A DNA stretch of 34,573 bases from Deltaproteobacteria bacterium (GTDB lineage Bacteria > Desulfobacterota > Desulfuromonadia > Geobacterales > Pseudopelobacteraceae): NCBI GenBank assembly GCA_021778115.1, contig JAJYCS010000020.1, positions 1 to 34,573 of the forward strand, in the 5' to 3' direction. The notes under the pieces are model-generated. The model was given only the letters and a program-made list of their open reading frames with translations. It made no database searches and was not told the DNA's origin. The position numbers and the translations under genes are program-made. Positions 25,183 to 32,840 of the stretch are shown in pieces (positions within the stretch are counted from its first letter, which is position 1; each line of letters opens with the position of its first letter).

Positions 25183-26181
25183 TTACTTTAGGTTGATCTC
25201 GATCTTGGCGCTCTTTTTGGCCGCCTCCAGCGCGGCATTGACCTGCTCGCCGATCTTCCGTTCCTTGAGGTTCTCCTCAATCTTGGCCTTCACCGCGCTA
25301 AACGGTATCTTGGTCGCGCCGCGCCGCTCGGTCAGTTTGATGATGTGGTAGCCGAACTGGGTCTCCACCACGCCGCTCAACTGCCCCGGCTTCAGGGCCC
25401 AGGCGGCATCCTCGAACGGCTTCACCATCTGCCCCTTGCTGAAATACCCCAGATCCCCCCCCTGTTTGCTGCTGGGGCAACCGGAGTACTCCTTGGCCAG
25501 CGTGGCAAAATCAGCGCCGGCCTGCAACTTTTTCAGGATATCCTCCGCCTTGACCCGGGCCTTCTTCTTGTCCGCCACGCTCGCCTTGGGATCGACGGTG
25601 ATCAGGATATGGCTGGCCCGCACCTGTTCCGGCAGGGTGAAGGTCTCCGGGTTTTTATCGTAAAACGCCTTGGCCTCCTGATCGGTCACCGTGACCTTGT
25701 CGGCGATGGTCTGCTTGATGTAGTTCTCGATCACCACGTTGCGGCGGATCAACTCACGCAGTTCCTTCTCGGTGAGCCCCTGCTGGGCGAGCCCTTTGCG
25801 GAACTCGTCATCGTTCTTGAAACGTCCCCTCAGGTGCGCCAGGGAGTCGTCGATCTTCTTGTTCAGATCGGGTACGGTCGTCTTCTGGGCCATCTGGTAC
25901 ATCATCTCGGCAGAGATCAGCTGATTCAGCACATACTTGCGGGCCGCCTGCTCCTGGCCGGGGGGGATGTGGGCCCCCTGGCTGGAGGCAAGGGCCGTGT
26001 AGGCCCGTTCAAGATCGGCGGCCGCTATCGGCGCGCCGTTCACCCGGGCCACCGGATCGGGCAGTGGCTGCGCCACCGGGGCCGGCGCCGTACGGGGGGC
26101 GGCATCGGCGGCACGGCAGAGGGCGGGCAGCAACAGGCTAGCAGTCATCACAACAACAGGGATAAGACGGTGCAGATTCAT
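25183..26181 (-). CDS. Periplasmic parvulin-type peptidyl-prolyl cis-trans isomerase (PpiC/SurA-like)
   Basis: The 332-residue protein has a clear signal peptide (to about residue 24, CRA-AD), an Ala/Pro-rich spacer, a SurA-N-like helical chaperone domain (about 42-180) and a parvulin domain (about 185-285) recognised by VRASHILI, GADFATLAKEYSG, GGDLGYFSKGQMVKPFEDAA and QFGYHIIKL. A Lys/Glu-rich C-terminal helix closes it. Such proteins help fold exported and outer-membrane proteins; the MtrB-like barrel is a conceivable client, but nothing links them beyond the shared window. AGGAG lies five bases before the ATG. It is divergent from the CheY-CheX pair and shares a 188-base control region with it. 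Confidence 0.93.
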   Translation of the reverse strand: MNLHRLIPVVVMTASLLLPALCRAADAAPRTAPAPVAQPLPDPVARVNGAPIAAADLERAYTALASSQGAHIPPGQEQAARKYVLNQLISAEMMYQMAQKTTVPDLNKKIDDSLAHLRGRFKNDDEFRKGLAQQGLTEKELRELIRRNVVIENYIKQTIADKVTVTDQEAKAFYDKNPETFTLPEQVRASHILITVDPKASVADKKKARVKAEDILKKLQAGADFATLAKEYSGCPSSKQGGDLGYFSKGQMVKPFEDAAWALKPGQLSGVVETQFGYHIIKLTERRGATKIPFSAVKAKIEENLKERKIGEQVNAALEAAKKSAKIEINLK

Positions 26182-26228
26182 GGGCGCTCCTTACGCTTCT
26201 ATGGCGTGAATAACTACGAACGGCTGCA

Positions 26229-26255
26229 TGTATACCATGCCGCCACAGGTGGCAA
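26229..26255 (-). promoter_or_regulatory. Possible promoter for the parvulin gene
   Basis: On the minus strand TTGCCA (26255-26250) and TATACA (26234-26229) are 15 bases apart, and a TGG just before the -10 gives an extended -10 element. Spacing is short. GCCAC-AG-GTGGC (26242-26253) inside the spacer is a small inverted repeat that could be an operator. Confidence 0.35.
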
Positions 26256-26281
26256 AAGGGGAAAGTGTGGCAGAATCAATT

Positions 26282-26310
26282 TTGACATTTACCCCGTCTT
26301 AGGCTACAGT
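26282..26310 (+). promoter_or_regulatory. Sigma-70 promoter for the cheY-cheX pair
   Basis: A perfect -35 TTGACA (26282-26287) is followed after an ideal 17 bases by TACAGT (26305-26310, 4/6 match). The start site would be near 26317, about 53 bases before the cheY-like ATG. Confidence 0.6.
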
Positions 26311-26369
26311 TTCTCCCGCCGTGCCGTCCGGCACAGACACTGATCGCTACTCTGGGAGGTAAGGTGTCC

Positions 26370-26729
26370 ATGAAGAAGGTCCTCGTCGTCGACGATAGCC
26401 TCTCCGTCGCCCGCCAGCTTGAGAAGATAATCAACGAATCCGGTGATCTCGTCTGCGTCGGCCATGCCAAGAACGGGGCCGAGGCGATCAAGATGAACCA
26501 CAGCGAAGACCCCGATATCATCTGCATGGACATGAACATGCCCGGCATGGACGGCCTGACCGCCCTGCGCAGCCTGATGGTGCTGGACAAGGCCGTCAAG
26601 GTGGTAATGGTCACCTCTCTGGGTGGAGTGGGAGACAAATTTACCGAGGCGATCAAACTGGGGGCAAAAAACGTGATCGCCAAACCGTTTGAGCCGGACA
26701 ACGTCCTGAACATCCTGCGTACCCTGTAG
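26370..26729 (+). CDS. Stand-alone CheY-like response regulator
   Basis: The 119-residue protein is a bare receiver domain. Asp8-Asp9 form the acidic pocket, Asp54 (CMDMNMPGMDG) is the phospho-acceptor, Thr82 is the switch residue and Lys105 (AKP) is conserved. It has no output domain, so it acts by binding partners, such as a flagellar or pilus motor. Start choice: ATG 26370 gives the usual MKKVLVVDD start; GTG 26364 is also possible and sits closer to GGGAGG (26354-26359). The next gene, 44 bases downstream, encodes a CheX-type phosphatase that could dephosphorylate it. The upstream kinase is not adjacent and is unknown. Confidence 0.92.
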   Translation: MKKVLVVDDSLSVARQLEKIINESGDLVCVGHAKNGAEAIKMNHSEDPDIICMDMNMPGMDGLTALRSLMVLDKAVKVVMVTSLGGVGDKFTEAIKLGAKNVIAKPFEPDNVLNILRTL

Positions 26730-26773
26730 CAGGTTACAACTGCTGCTGCAGGAGCATCCGAGGGGATACCGAT

Positions 26774-27640
26774 ATGGCGGTAAAATTTTTTGGACAATTT
26801 CTGATCGAACAGGGGGCCGTCACCAGCGAATCGCTGCTGCACGCCATCGAGCTGCAGGAGCGGACCAACCTGAAGCTGGGAGAAATGGCGGTGGCTATGG
26901 GCTACATCACCGCAGCGGATATCGAACGGGCCCATGGAGCCCAGCTGTCGAAGGATATGAAGCTGGGGGATCTGCTGGTGGAGCTGGGGATACTCTCCGC
27001 TGATCAGCTACAGGAGGTGATCGCCCGCCAGAAGGCCACCCACCTCTACATCGGCGAGGCCCTGGTCAAGGTGGGGGCACTCAGCGCCGAACAGCTGGAA
27101 AACCACCTGGCCGCCTTCAAGGAGGACCAGGCCCGTTACGTGGCCGACCGGATCGAACTGCCGGACTGGCTTGCCAACCGGGCCATCTGGGAGACCGCCG
27201 TCGACCTGACCTACAAGATGATCACCCGGGTGCTGGGGGTGCAGTTTCGACCCGGAAAATGCCGGGAGGTCCAGCAGATTGCCGGTAACGCCATGATCGC
27301 CAGCATGGACTTCAGCGGTGACGCTGCCGCCCGCTATCTGCTGTCGGTCTCCGCCGGGATGCAGAAGACCGTAGCTAGGGCGATCCTCAGGGAAGAGGCG
27401 GTGGATCACGAGCCGATCGAGGTGCTGGAGGACACGGTGATGGAGTTTACCAACATCGTCTGCGGCAATGTGGTGGCAAAGACCTCCCAGTCCGGCATGG
27501 TCCTTGATATCCATCCCCCCATCACCCTGCATCCGCCGCAGACCGGTCTGGCGGTACCCTCCGGCTACCGCGGTCTGCTCTTTCCTATCCACCTGGGTGA
27601 TGACGAGGTGATGGAGCTGGCCCTGTTCATCAAACAGTAG
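26774..27640 (+). CDS. CheX-type phosphatase with N-terminal MshEN-like repeats
   Basis: The 288-residue protein has two parts. Residues 1-120 contain about three copies of a repeat resembling the MshEN/GspE N-terminal motif (LKLGEMAVAMGYI, MKLGDLLVELGIL, LYIGEALVKVGAL, each followed by a helix ending in Q). Residues 135-288 resemble CheX: the helix EDTVMEFTNIVCGN has Glu224-x-x-Asn227, the ExxN catalytic pair of CheC/CheX/FliY phosphatases. It should speed loss of phosphate from CheY-like proteins, and the receiver encoded just upstream is the obvious substrate. MshEN domains can bind c-di-GMP, but the Arg of the known RLG motif is missing here, so ligand binding is doubtful. GAGGGG precedes the ATG. 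A terminator follows. Confidence 0.85.
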   Translation: MAVKFFGQFLIEQGAVTSESLLHAIELQERTNLKLGEMAVAMGYITAADIERAHGAQLSKDMKLGDLLVELGILSADQLQEVIARQKATHLYIGEALVKVGALSAEQLENHLAAFKEDQARYVADRIELPDWLANRAIWETAVDLTYKMITRVLGVQFRPGKCREVQQIAGNAMIASMDFSGDAAARYLLSVSAGMQKTVARAILREEAVDHEPIEVLEDTVMEFTNIVCGNVVAKTSQSGMVLDIHPPITLHPPQTGLAVPSGYRGLLFPIHLGDDEVMELALFIKQ

Positions 27641-27667
27641 CGACAACCCACCCCTGTTGCCGTACAC

Positions 27668-27689
27668 GGGCGCCCTTCGGCGCCCTTTT
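27668..27689 (+). terminator. Intrinsic terminator after the cheX-like gene
   Basis: GGGCGCC (27668-27674) pairs perfectly with GGCGCCC (27679-27685) around a CTTC loop and is followed by TTTT (27686-27689). The last bases meet the end of the convergent methyltransferase gene. On the minus strand the hairpin also follows that gene, but without a T-run. Confidence 0.82.
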
Positions 27690-28453
27690 CAATTTCCGAT
27701 CAGGAGCGCCCGGACCTCATCGGTGTACTGCTCGCCGTCGCTCCGGACGATCAGGGGCGGCAGCACCCGCAGAGCGGCTGTGGGCCGTCCCTTGACCAGT
27801 TCCAGGAGAAGGACCTTGGCATCGGCCAACGGCGTCCCATGCACCATCCGTAGCTTGACCAGGGAGAGATTTCGGGCAGTTGCCGCCACCAGCAGCTCCA
27901 CCAGACGGTCGGGGTGATAGACCAGACAGATCCTGCCGGCCGGTTTCACCAGATACTTGGCCGCGTCCAGAACATCGGCCAGCCCGGCCGTAGTCTCGTG
28001 GCGGGCCACCCGTTTGGCGGGATCGGGGTTGAGCCGTCCCCTCCCCTGTTTGCGGTACGGCGGGTTGCTGACCACCAGGTCACAGCAGGAGACCGGCAGA
28101 TGCCGTCGGACCTGCAGGAGATCCTCATGCAGGACCCTGATGCGCCCCTCAAGCCCGTTCAACCGCGCATTTTCCCTCGCCAGTTGCGCCGTTGCGCCAT
28201 CCAGTTCCAGGGCGGTCACGGTGGCTTTGCCCGCCATCCGCGCCAATACCAGGGCCATCACACCGCTGCCGGTCCCTAGGTCGGCTATGGCTGACTCCAT
28301 GGCTGCGCCGGCAAAATCGCACAAAAGTAACGGATCGAGGGTAAAACGGTAGCCGTTTTTCGGCTGCAACAGGGTGAGGCCGAACCGTCGCAGCTCATCA
28401 CGGGTAACACCTTCAGGTACCTGGGACAGGGGATCAGGGGAGACCGTCGGCAT
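27689..28453 (-). CDS. TrmN6-like tRNA1(Val) (adenine-37-N6)-methyltransferase
   Basis: The 254-residue protein is a class I S-adenosylmethionine methyltransferase. The SAM-binding motif is DLGTGSGVMALVLA (about 58-71), an acidic residue in VTALELD ends strand 2, and the catalytic NPPY (VVSNPPYRKQGRGR) marks N6-adenine or N5-glutamine methylation. The N-terminal pattern (TLLQPKNGYRFTLDPLLL) and total length fit the YfiC/TrmN6 family, which methylates A37 of tRNA1(Val). Other N-methyltransferase targets remain possible. Its ATG lies inside the last codons of the yfhO-like gene (20-base overlap) and has only a weak ribosome site, so its translation may depend on that gene. It ends at the shared hairpin. 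Confidence 0.85.
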   Translation of the reverse strand: MPTVSPDPLSQVPEGVTRDELRRFGLTLLQPKNGYRFTLDPLLLCDFAGAAMESAIADLGTGSGVMALVLARMAGKATVTALELDGATAQLARENARLNGLEGRIRVLHEDLLQVRRHLPVSCCDLVVSNPPYRKQGRGRLNPDPAKRVARHETTAGLADVLDAAKYLVKPAGRICLVYHPDRLVELLVAATARNLSLVKLRMVHGTPLADAKVLLLELVKGRPTAALRVLPPLIVRSDGEQYTDEVRALLIGN

Positions 28454-30866
28454 TGCGCTTTCTCAGGAACCACTCGCGAAACGCGAACAGGGCAAACAGG
28501 GCGAAGGAGCAGAGGGTAAGCCCTCTGCCGATCTTGAACGGCGCCGGGTCAAAACGGAACTCCACGCGATGGAGACCAGGGGTGAGATAGAGGCCCCGCA
28601 GGATATGATCGGCCGGTATGATGGCCACCGGCCGGCCATCAACGGTGGCCCGCCACCCCTGCTGGTACTTCTCCCCCAGCAGCAGCAGGCTGTTGACGCT
28701 GGTGCGGGTCGTAAGGTCGATCCGCTCCGCCTCAAACCGCTGCAGTTGCACCTCCCCTGAAGCGACGCCCCCCTGGAGCGGGAACGGGGGCGGGGTCTCC
28801 ACCAGGGCCCGCTCACGGGGTCTGAAGGCCGGGTCCTGCAACAGCCGGAGACACTGCGCCGGATTGGGCACCACCGTCACCCGGTCGACCAGCCAGGCCT
28901 TGGGCAGCGCCTGCCGGTTCTCCAACACCACCTCACCCCCCCCGGTGAAGACAGGGCGATAGGCGGCGCCAAAGGCAGCCCCGGCCCGTGCGTACAGGTG
29001 CTGATCAGCCACCAGCCAGCGGACGTTCATAAGGGACGGCAACGCCGACTGCAGGGTCAGGGCATCCAGATACTCCTGCCACCGCCGCTTCTGCACGGCA
29101 TTGGCGGTGAAGAGGACCGGTATCCCGGCCGACGCGTATTGCATCGGATCCCCCCCCCCCAGGAGCAAGACCCGATCCTGCGGCACCCCAGCAGCTGCAA
29201 CGGCCCGTTCCTGGGTCCGAATCCACTCCATGGCCGGGGTCTGGGCGACCACCCCCTGGCGCTCGGGCGCCTTGGTCAGCACCAGAAACTGCCGATCCAC
29301 CCGCCAGAGGTCAGCCACCACGAGGGCCAACAGGAAGAGGCTGCCGATAACGACCAGACCGCGACGCCGCACCATGGCCAGCAGCACCAGGGCATAGGCG
29401 CTGGCAAAGGCCAGGGCGATGCCGGTCTCCCGTTCCAGGTTCCCCCACCGGTCAGCCACCAGCTGCACCCCCTGCTGGTAGCGGGTAGGCCGGCTCAGGA
29501 GCGCCATCAGCCACTCCCTGACCGTGGCGCCGAAGAGCCGCTCGATCCAGAGCAGCAGCACCAGGACCAACGGGAAGGAACAGAGCCAGTAGAGCCAGTA
29601 CTGCAGACGGGGGTCGGCAGGGGTCTCATCGTCCCGTAGGCTGTCCACCCCCCGGGCCGTCAGCACCGCCAGACCGAAGGCGGTGATGAACAGCATCATC
29701 TTGGGGACTCTGAACCGGTTGATCCCCGGGAGATAGTCGTACAGCAGGGGGTACAACGGGGTGTATTTCCCCATTGAAAAAAGCAACCCGCCGGCCACCG
29801 CCACCAGGGCGGCGATGGTGATCCGATCCCGGCGGAACAACAGCGGCAGCGGCAACAGCAGCCAGGGGAGCAGACCGAAGTAAGAGGCGGTCTGGGTGAA
29901 GACCATCCGGCCCCAGTAGTAGACCTGACCCGGCGCCGGCTGGTCGCCGGCCTCCTGCCGGGAAAGCCCGAAGAGCCCCGGAATCACCAGCGAGGCGGTC
30001 TCCTCCGGCGGCAGCGACCACATCATCGCCTCGTCCCGGTCAAGCCCCCCCTTCCCCTGATTGGCGCCGGACTGTCCCCCCCGGTTGGTATTCTGGGACC
30101 AGCTGGCCAGGGGCGCCAGGGAGATGGCGGCGGCGGTGAGGAAAAAGAGCACCATCAGCAGCGACAGGGCCACGGTCCTCCCCTGCGGTCGCCACCCCTC
30201 CCCCGCCACCGCCCCGGCCATAAGCCGCAGGAACACGTAGAGCCCCACCGCCAGACAGGTGTCGTAGGCGATCTGCCAGTGGGTGTTGAAGAACTGGAAG
30301 GCCAGCACCATGCCGGCGCAGAGGTAGTGGAACAGGCGTTCCGAGCGGAACCCCCGCTCCAGAAAGTAGAAGACCCACGGCGCATAGGCGATGGTGGCGA
30401 TCTTCATCACATGGCCGGCGTTGATGAGGGAGACGTTTTCCGTGCAGAGGGCGAACACCACGGCGCCGAACAGGGCGCCCAGACGGGAACAGCCCACCAG
30501 ACGGCAGTAGCAGTAGGTACCCACCCCGCCGGCAAACAGGTGCAGCACCATGAACCAGGCCACGCTGGCCGGGGCAGGGATCAGCCCGAAGATCAGGCGG
30601 TAGGGGTACAGGAACTGCATCGAGGCCATGGCCCCGTCATTGGTGTAGCCGCTGTTGATGTACGGGTTCCAGCCGGCGCTGGAGAGATCGATCCGCAGCA
30701 GGGACCAAAGCGATTTCCCAAAGGCGTTGTACACCCCCCAGTAGAACTCGTTCAGGATATCCGGCGCCCGCACGATCTTGTCGGTGAACAGGATCGGGCT
30801 GAACAGGGCGACCATCAGGGCCAGCAGGCAGAGCACGACCGGCCAGTTACGCGATTTTACCGCCAT
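28434..30866 (-). CDS. YfhO-family polytopic membrane protein (GT-C-like)
   Basis: The 810-residue protein begins with a membrane helix (about 8-28) followed by an extracytoplasmic loop (NEFYWGVYNAFGKS, GWNPYINSGY), then around ten more hydrophobic helices to about residue 550, and a soluble beta-rich C-terminal domain of about 200 residues before a last helix near 785-800. Layout and loop signatures fit YfhO, whose Gram-positive members take part in glycosylating cell-wall polymers with lipid-linked sugars; here a role in polysaccharide or glycoprotein assembly is inferred from the adjoining glycosyltransferases. GAGGTG lies eight bases before the ATG; the start overlaps the GT4 gene by ten bases. 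A run of ten G (29151-29160 on the plus strand as C) encodes part of LLLGGGDP at about residue 570 and could slip. Confidence 0.85.
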   Translation of the reverse strand: MAVKSRNWPVVLCLLALMVALFSPILFTDKIVRAPDILNEFYWGVYNAFGKSLWSLLRIDLSSAGWNPYINSGYTNDGAMASMQFLYPYRLIFGLIPAPASVAWFMVLHLFAGGVGTYCYCRLVGCSRLGALFGAVVFALCTENVSLINAGHVMKIATIAYAPWVFYFLERGFRSERLFHYLCAGMVLAFQFFNTHWQIAYDTCLAVGLYVFLRLMAGAVAGEGWRPQGRTVALSLLMVLFFLTAAAISLAPLASWSQNTNRGGQSGANQGKGGLDRDEAMMWSLPPEETASLVIPGLFGLSRQEAGDQPAPGQVYYWGRMVFTQTASYFGLLPWLLLPLPLLFRRDRITIAALVAVAGGLLFSMGKYTPLYPLLYDYLPGINRFRVPKMMLFITAFGLAVLTARGVDSLRDDETPADPRLQYWLYWLCSFPLVLVLLLWIERLFGATVREWLMALLSRPTRYQQGVQLVADRWGNLERETGIALAFASAYALVLLAMVRRRGLVVIGSLFLLALVVADLWRVDRQFLVLTKAPERQGVVAQTPAMEWIRTQERAVAAAGVPQDRVLLLGGGDPMQYASAGIPVLFTANAVQKRRWQEYLDALTLQSALPSLMNVRWLVADQHLYARAGAAFGAAYRPVFTGGGEVVLENRQALPKAWLVDRVTVVPNPAQCLRLLQDPAFRPRERALVETPPPFPLQGGVASGEVQLQRFEAERIDLTTRTSVNSLLLLGEKYQQGWRATVDGRPVAIIPADHILRGLYLTPGLHRVEFRFDPAPFKIGRGLTLCSFALFALFAFREWFLRKRNADGLP

Positions 30867-32056
30867 CTCCGCAGCACCTCACCGTAGAGCCGCTCAAGCC
30901 TTGTGGCGGCTGATTCCCAACCGAAGTCGGTGACCATGCGCCAGGCTGCGGCCTGCCCCAGACGGCCAGCCAGGTCACGGTCGGTCAAGAGCCGCTCCGC
31001 CGCCACGGCCAGGCCGTCGCCATCCCCCGGTTCCACCAGCAGCCCGCTTTCATGCTGGACCAGATATTCGGCGATCTGCCCCACCCGTTCGGCAACCAGC
31101 GGCAGACCGGCCGCTGCCAGCTCAGCCAGTTTGGCCGGGCATTTGGTCCGGTTTATCAGGGTATCGTCAAACAGGTAGAGGGCGGCATCGGCCGCTGCCA
31201 GACAATCGGGCAATGCATCGGGCTCCTGCCAGCCGGCCAGGATCAGCCGGGCACGGTAGCCGCCCCGGATTGCAGCCTGTGCAAGGGCCTCCTCCTCCCC
31301 CTGTCTCCCCTGCCCCACCACCAGCACCACGAGGGTCGGCAGCCGCCGGCAGAGTTGTTCCAGCACCTGATGGAGCCGTTCCTGGGTGAACTCGAAAAAA
31401 CGGGTATAGACGAGCAGTACCGGCGCATCGCTGGCAATGCCGAACCGTTCCCGTCCCCGCTGCCGTGCGCCACCCTCCCGCCGCACCGGGCCGTTGGGCA
31501 GATACAGGGTCTGCTGCCGTCGTGCCCCCATGCCCCAGGCCAGGGTTTCCAAGGCTCTGGAGGCCACGGTGACACCATCTGCCCAGCGGGTGAGCCACTG
31601 TTCCTGGAGGGCGAACAGCCGTTTTTCCGGCCAACGGTAGGGGAGCAGTTCGTTCATCCCGCCGGTCCCCTCACGGTCGTCGCCATCCACCACCAGCGGC
31701 GGCAGCCGCAGACCGCATCTCCGCAGCACAAGGAGCAGCAGGGCCGCCAACCCGCCATACCCTTTGGGTTTGAACAGATGGATCAGCTCCGGCTGGTGCC
31801 GTAGGGCCTCCCGCAGCATACGCCAGGCGTACAGCGGTGCCGCCGCCATACCGCGTAGCGGTCCGAGGAGGATGTTCCGCACCGGCACCCCTCCCACCAG
31901 TTCCACCAGCCCGGCATCCTCCGGATTGGTGTAGGGGGGCGCCACCACGGTCACCTCGTGGCCTCGGGCCTGCAGCGCCTGGGCCAGGGGAAGCATGCGG
32001 GCCTGCAACGTCCCCTTGGGACGGATGCCGAACGGCGCCCAAAAGACGATCTTCAT
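30857..32056 (-). CDS. Glycosyltransferase family 4 (GT-B fold)
   Basis: The 399-residue product starts with MKIVFWAPFGIRPKGTLQAR and GHEVTVVAPP, typical of the acceptor-side Rossmann domain of GT4 enzymes. The donor-side half (about 200-380) has VLLVYTRFFEF and LILAGWQEP. In the usual EX7E donor-binding motif the first Glu appears replaced by Thr: the matching stretch reads TKCPAKLAE. This KCPxKLAE form recurs in some group 1 enzymes, so activity need not be lost. It probably adds a sugar to a lipid-linked polysaccharide intermediate; donor and acceptor are unknown. It starts one base after the GT2 stop codon, with GGGGCG as ribosome site, and overlaps the yfhO-like gene by ten bases. Confidence 0.9.
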   Translation of the reverse strand: MKIVFWAPFGIRPKGTLQARMLPLAQALQARGHEVTVVAPPYTNPEDAGLVELVGGVPVRNILLGPLRGMAAAPLYAWRMLREALRHQPELIHLFKPKGYGGLAALLLLVLRRCGLRLPPLVVDGDDREGTGGMNELLPYRWPEKRLFALQEQWLTRWADGVTVASRALETLAWGMGARRQQTLYLPNGPVRREGGARQRGRERFGIASDAPVLLVYTRFFEFTQERLHQVLEQLCRRLPTLVVLVVGQGRQGEEEALAQAAIRGGYRARLILAGWQEPDALPDCLAAADAALYLFDDTLINRTKCPAKLAELAAAGLPLVAERVGQIAEYLVQHESGLLVEPGDGDGLAVAAERLLTDRDLAGRLGQAAAWRMVTDFGWESAATRLERLYGEVLRRWR

Positions 32057-32057
32057 C

Positions 32058-32840
32058 CTAACGCCCCACCCCCTTTTTGATATGACGATAGACGCCGCTT
32101 CCGGCCAACCGGTAATACAGCGGCAGCACCGAGGCGAGCCGGGCCGCCCAGCTGCCGAAAAAACGCCCGTGCCTGTGTATCAGTCCCCGATGCAGCTCCA
32201 GCTTGAGTCGCCAATCCATGCCGGCAGCCATGGAGACGGGCCGCTTACGGTAATAAAAGCCGGTAAACGGCAGGCAGCGCACCGTCCGCCCCAGTTCCAG
32301 AAGCGACAGCCAGAAATCCCAATCCTCCCAGCCGCGCCGCAGGGTTGCATCATAGCCGCCCGTTTGTTCCCAGTCTATCCTGCGATAGACCGCCGAGCAA
32401 AAGATCACGTTCCCCAGCGCCATCCGCCACCGGCTGAAGCGGGGCAGTTGCCAGGGACCGGCCTCGGCCCCGAACTTCTCCGCATGACAGTAGACGATCC
32501 CTGTGGCGCTGTCGGCCTCCAACACCGCCACTGCCCGGCGTAGGTACTGGGGACCGATCCGGTCGTCGGCGTCCAGCGGCAGGATGTAGCGTCCCTGCGC
32601 CTCGCTGATGCCGCTGTTGCGCGCGGCGGCCAGCCCGCCGTTTTCCCGCCGTAGCAGCCTGGTGTGGGGATACCGGAGCTGTTCCAAAAGACGCACCGTT
32701 TCCGGATCGGTGGAGCCGTCGTCCACCACGATGATCTCGAGGTTGTCATGATCGGAGGCCAGCGCCGAGCCGATGGAGGCTGCCAGAAACGGCCCCTGAT
32801 TGTAGCAGGGGATGATCACGGAGACCAGCGGCATGCTCAT
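32058..32840 (-). CDS. Glycosyltransferase family 2 (GT-A fold)
   Basis: The 260-residue protein is a classic GT2: VSVIIPCYNQGPFL at the N-terminus, IIVVDDGSTD near residue 40, a DXD-type metal motif in LPLDADD (90-93) and the WEDWDFWLSL segment near 165 that carries the catalytic base region. It transfers one sugar from a nucleotide-sugar donor. The C-terminus has a short hydrophobic/basic stretch (ASVLPLYYRLAGSGVYRHIKK) that may touch the membrane. I chose ATG 32840, which overlaps the upstream stop (ATGA) and follows AGGGG; the frame runs ten codons further but without a better start. Confidence 0.94.
   Translation of the reverse strand: MSMPLVSVIIPCYNQGPFLAASIGSALASDHDNLEIIVVDDGSTDPETVRLLEQLRYPHTRLLRRENGGLAAARNSGISEAQGRYILPLDADDRIGPQYLRRAVAVLEADSATGIVYCHAEKFGAEAGPWQLPRFSRWRMALGNVIFCSAVYRRIDWEQTGGYDATLRRGWEDWDFWLSLLELGRTVRCLPFTGFYYRKRPVSMAAGMDWRLKLELHRGLIHRHGRFFGSWAARLASVLPLYYRLAGSGVYRHIKKGVGR

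Noticed and set aside
25455-25462. Eight-C run in the parvulin gene as a slippage site
   Set aside because: It encodes the conserved QGGDLG of the parvulin fold, so it is explained by the protein sequence, and eight bases are not rare at this GC content.
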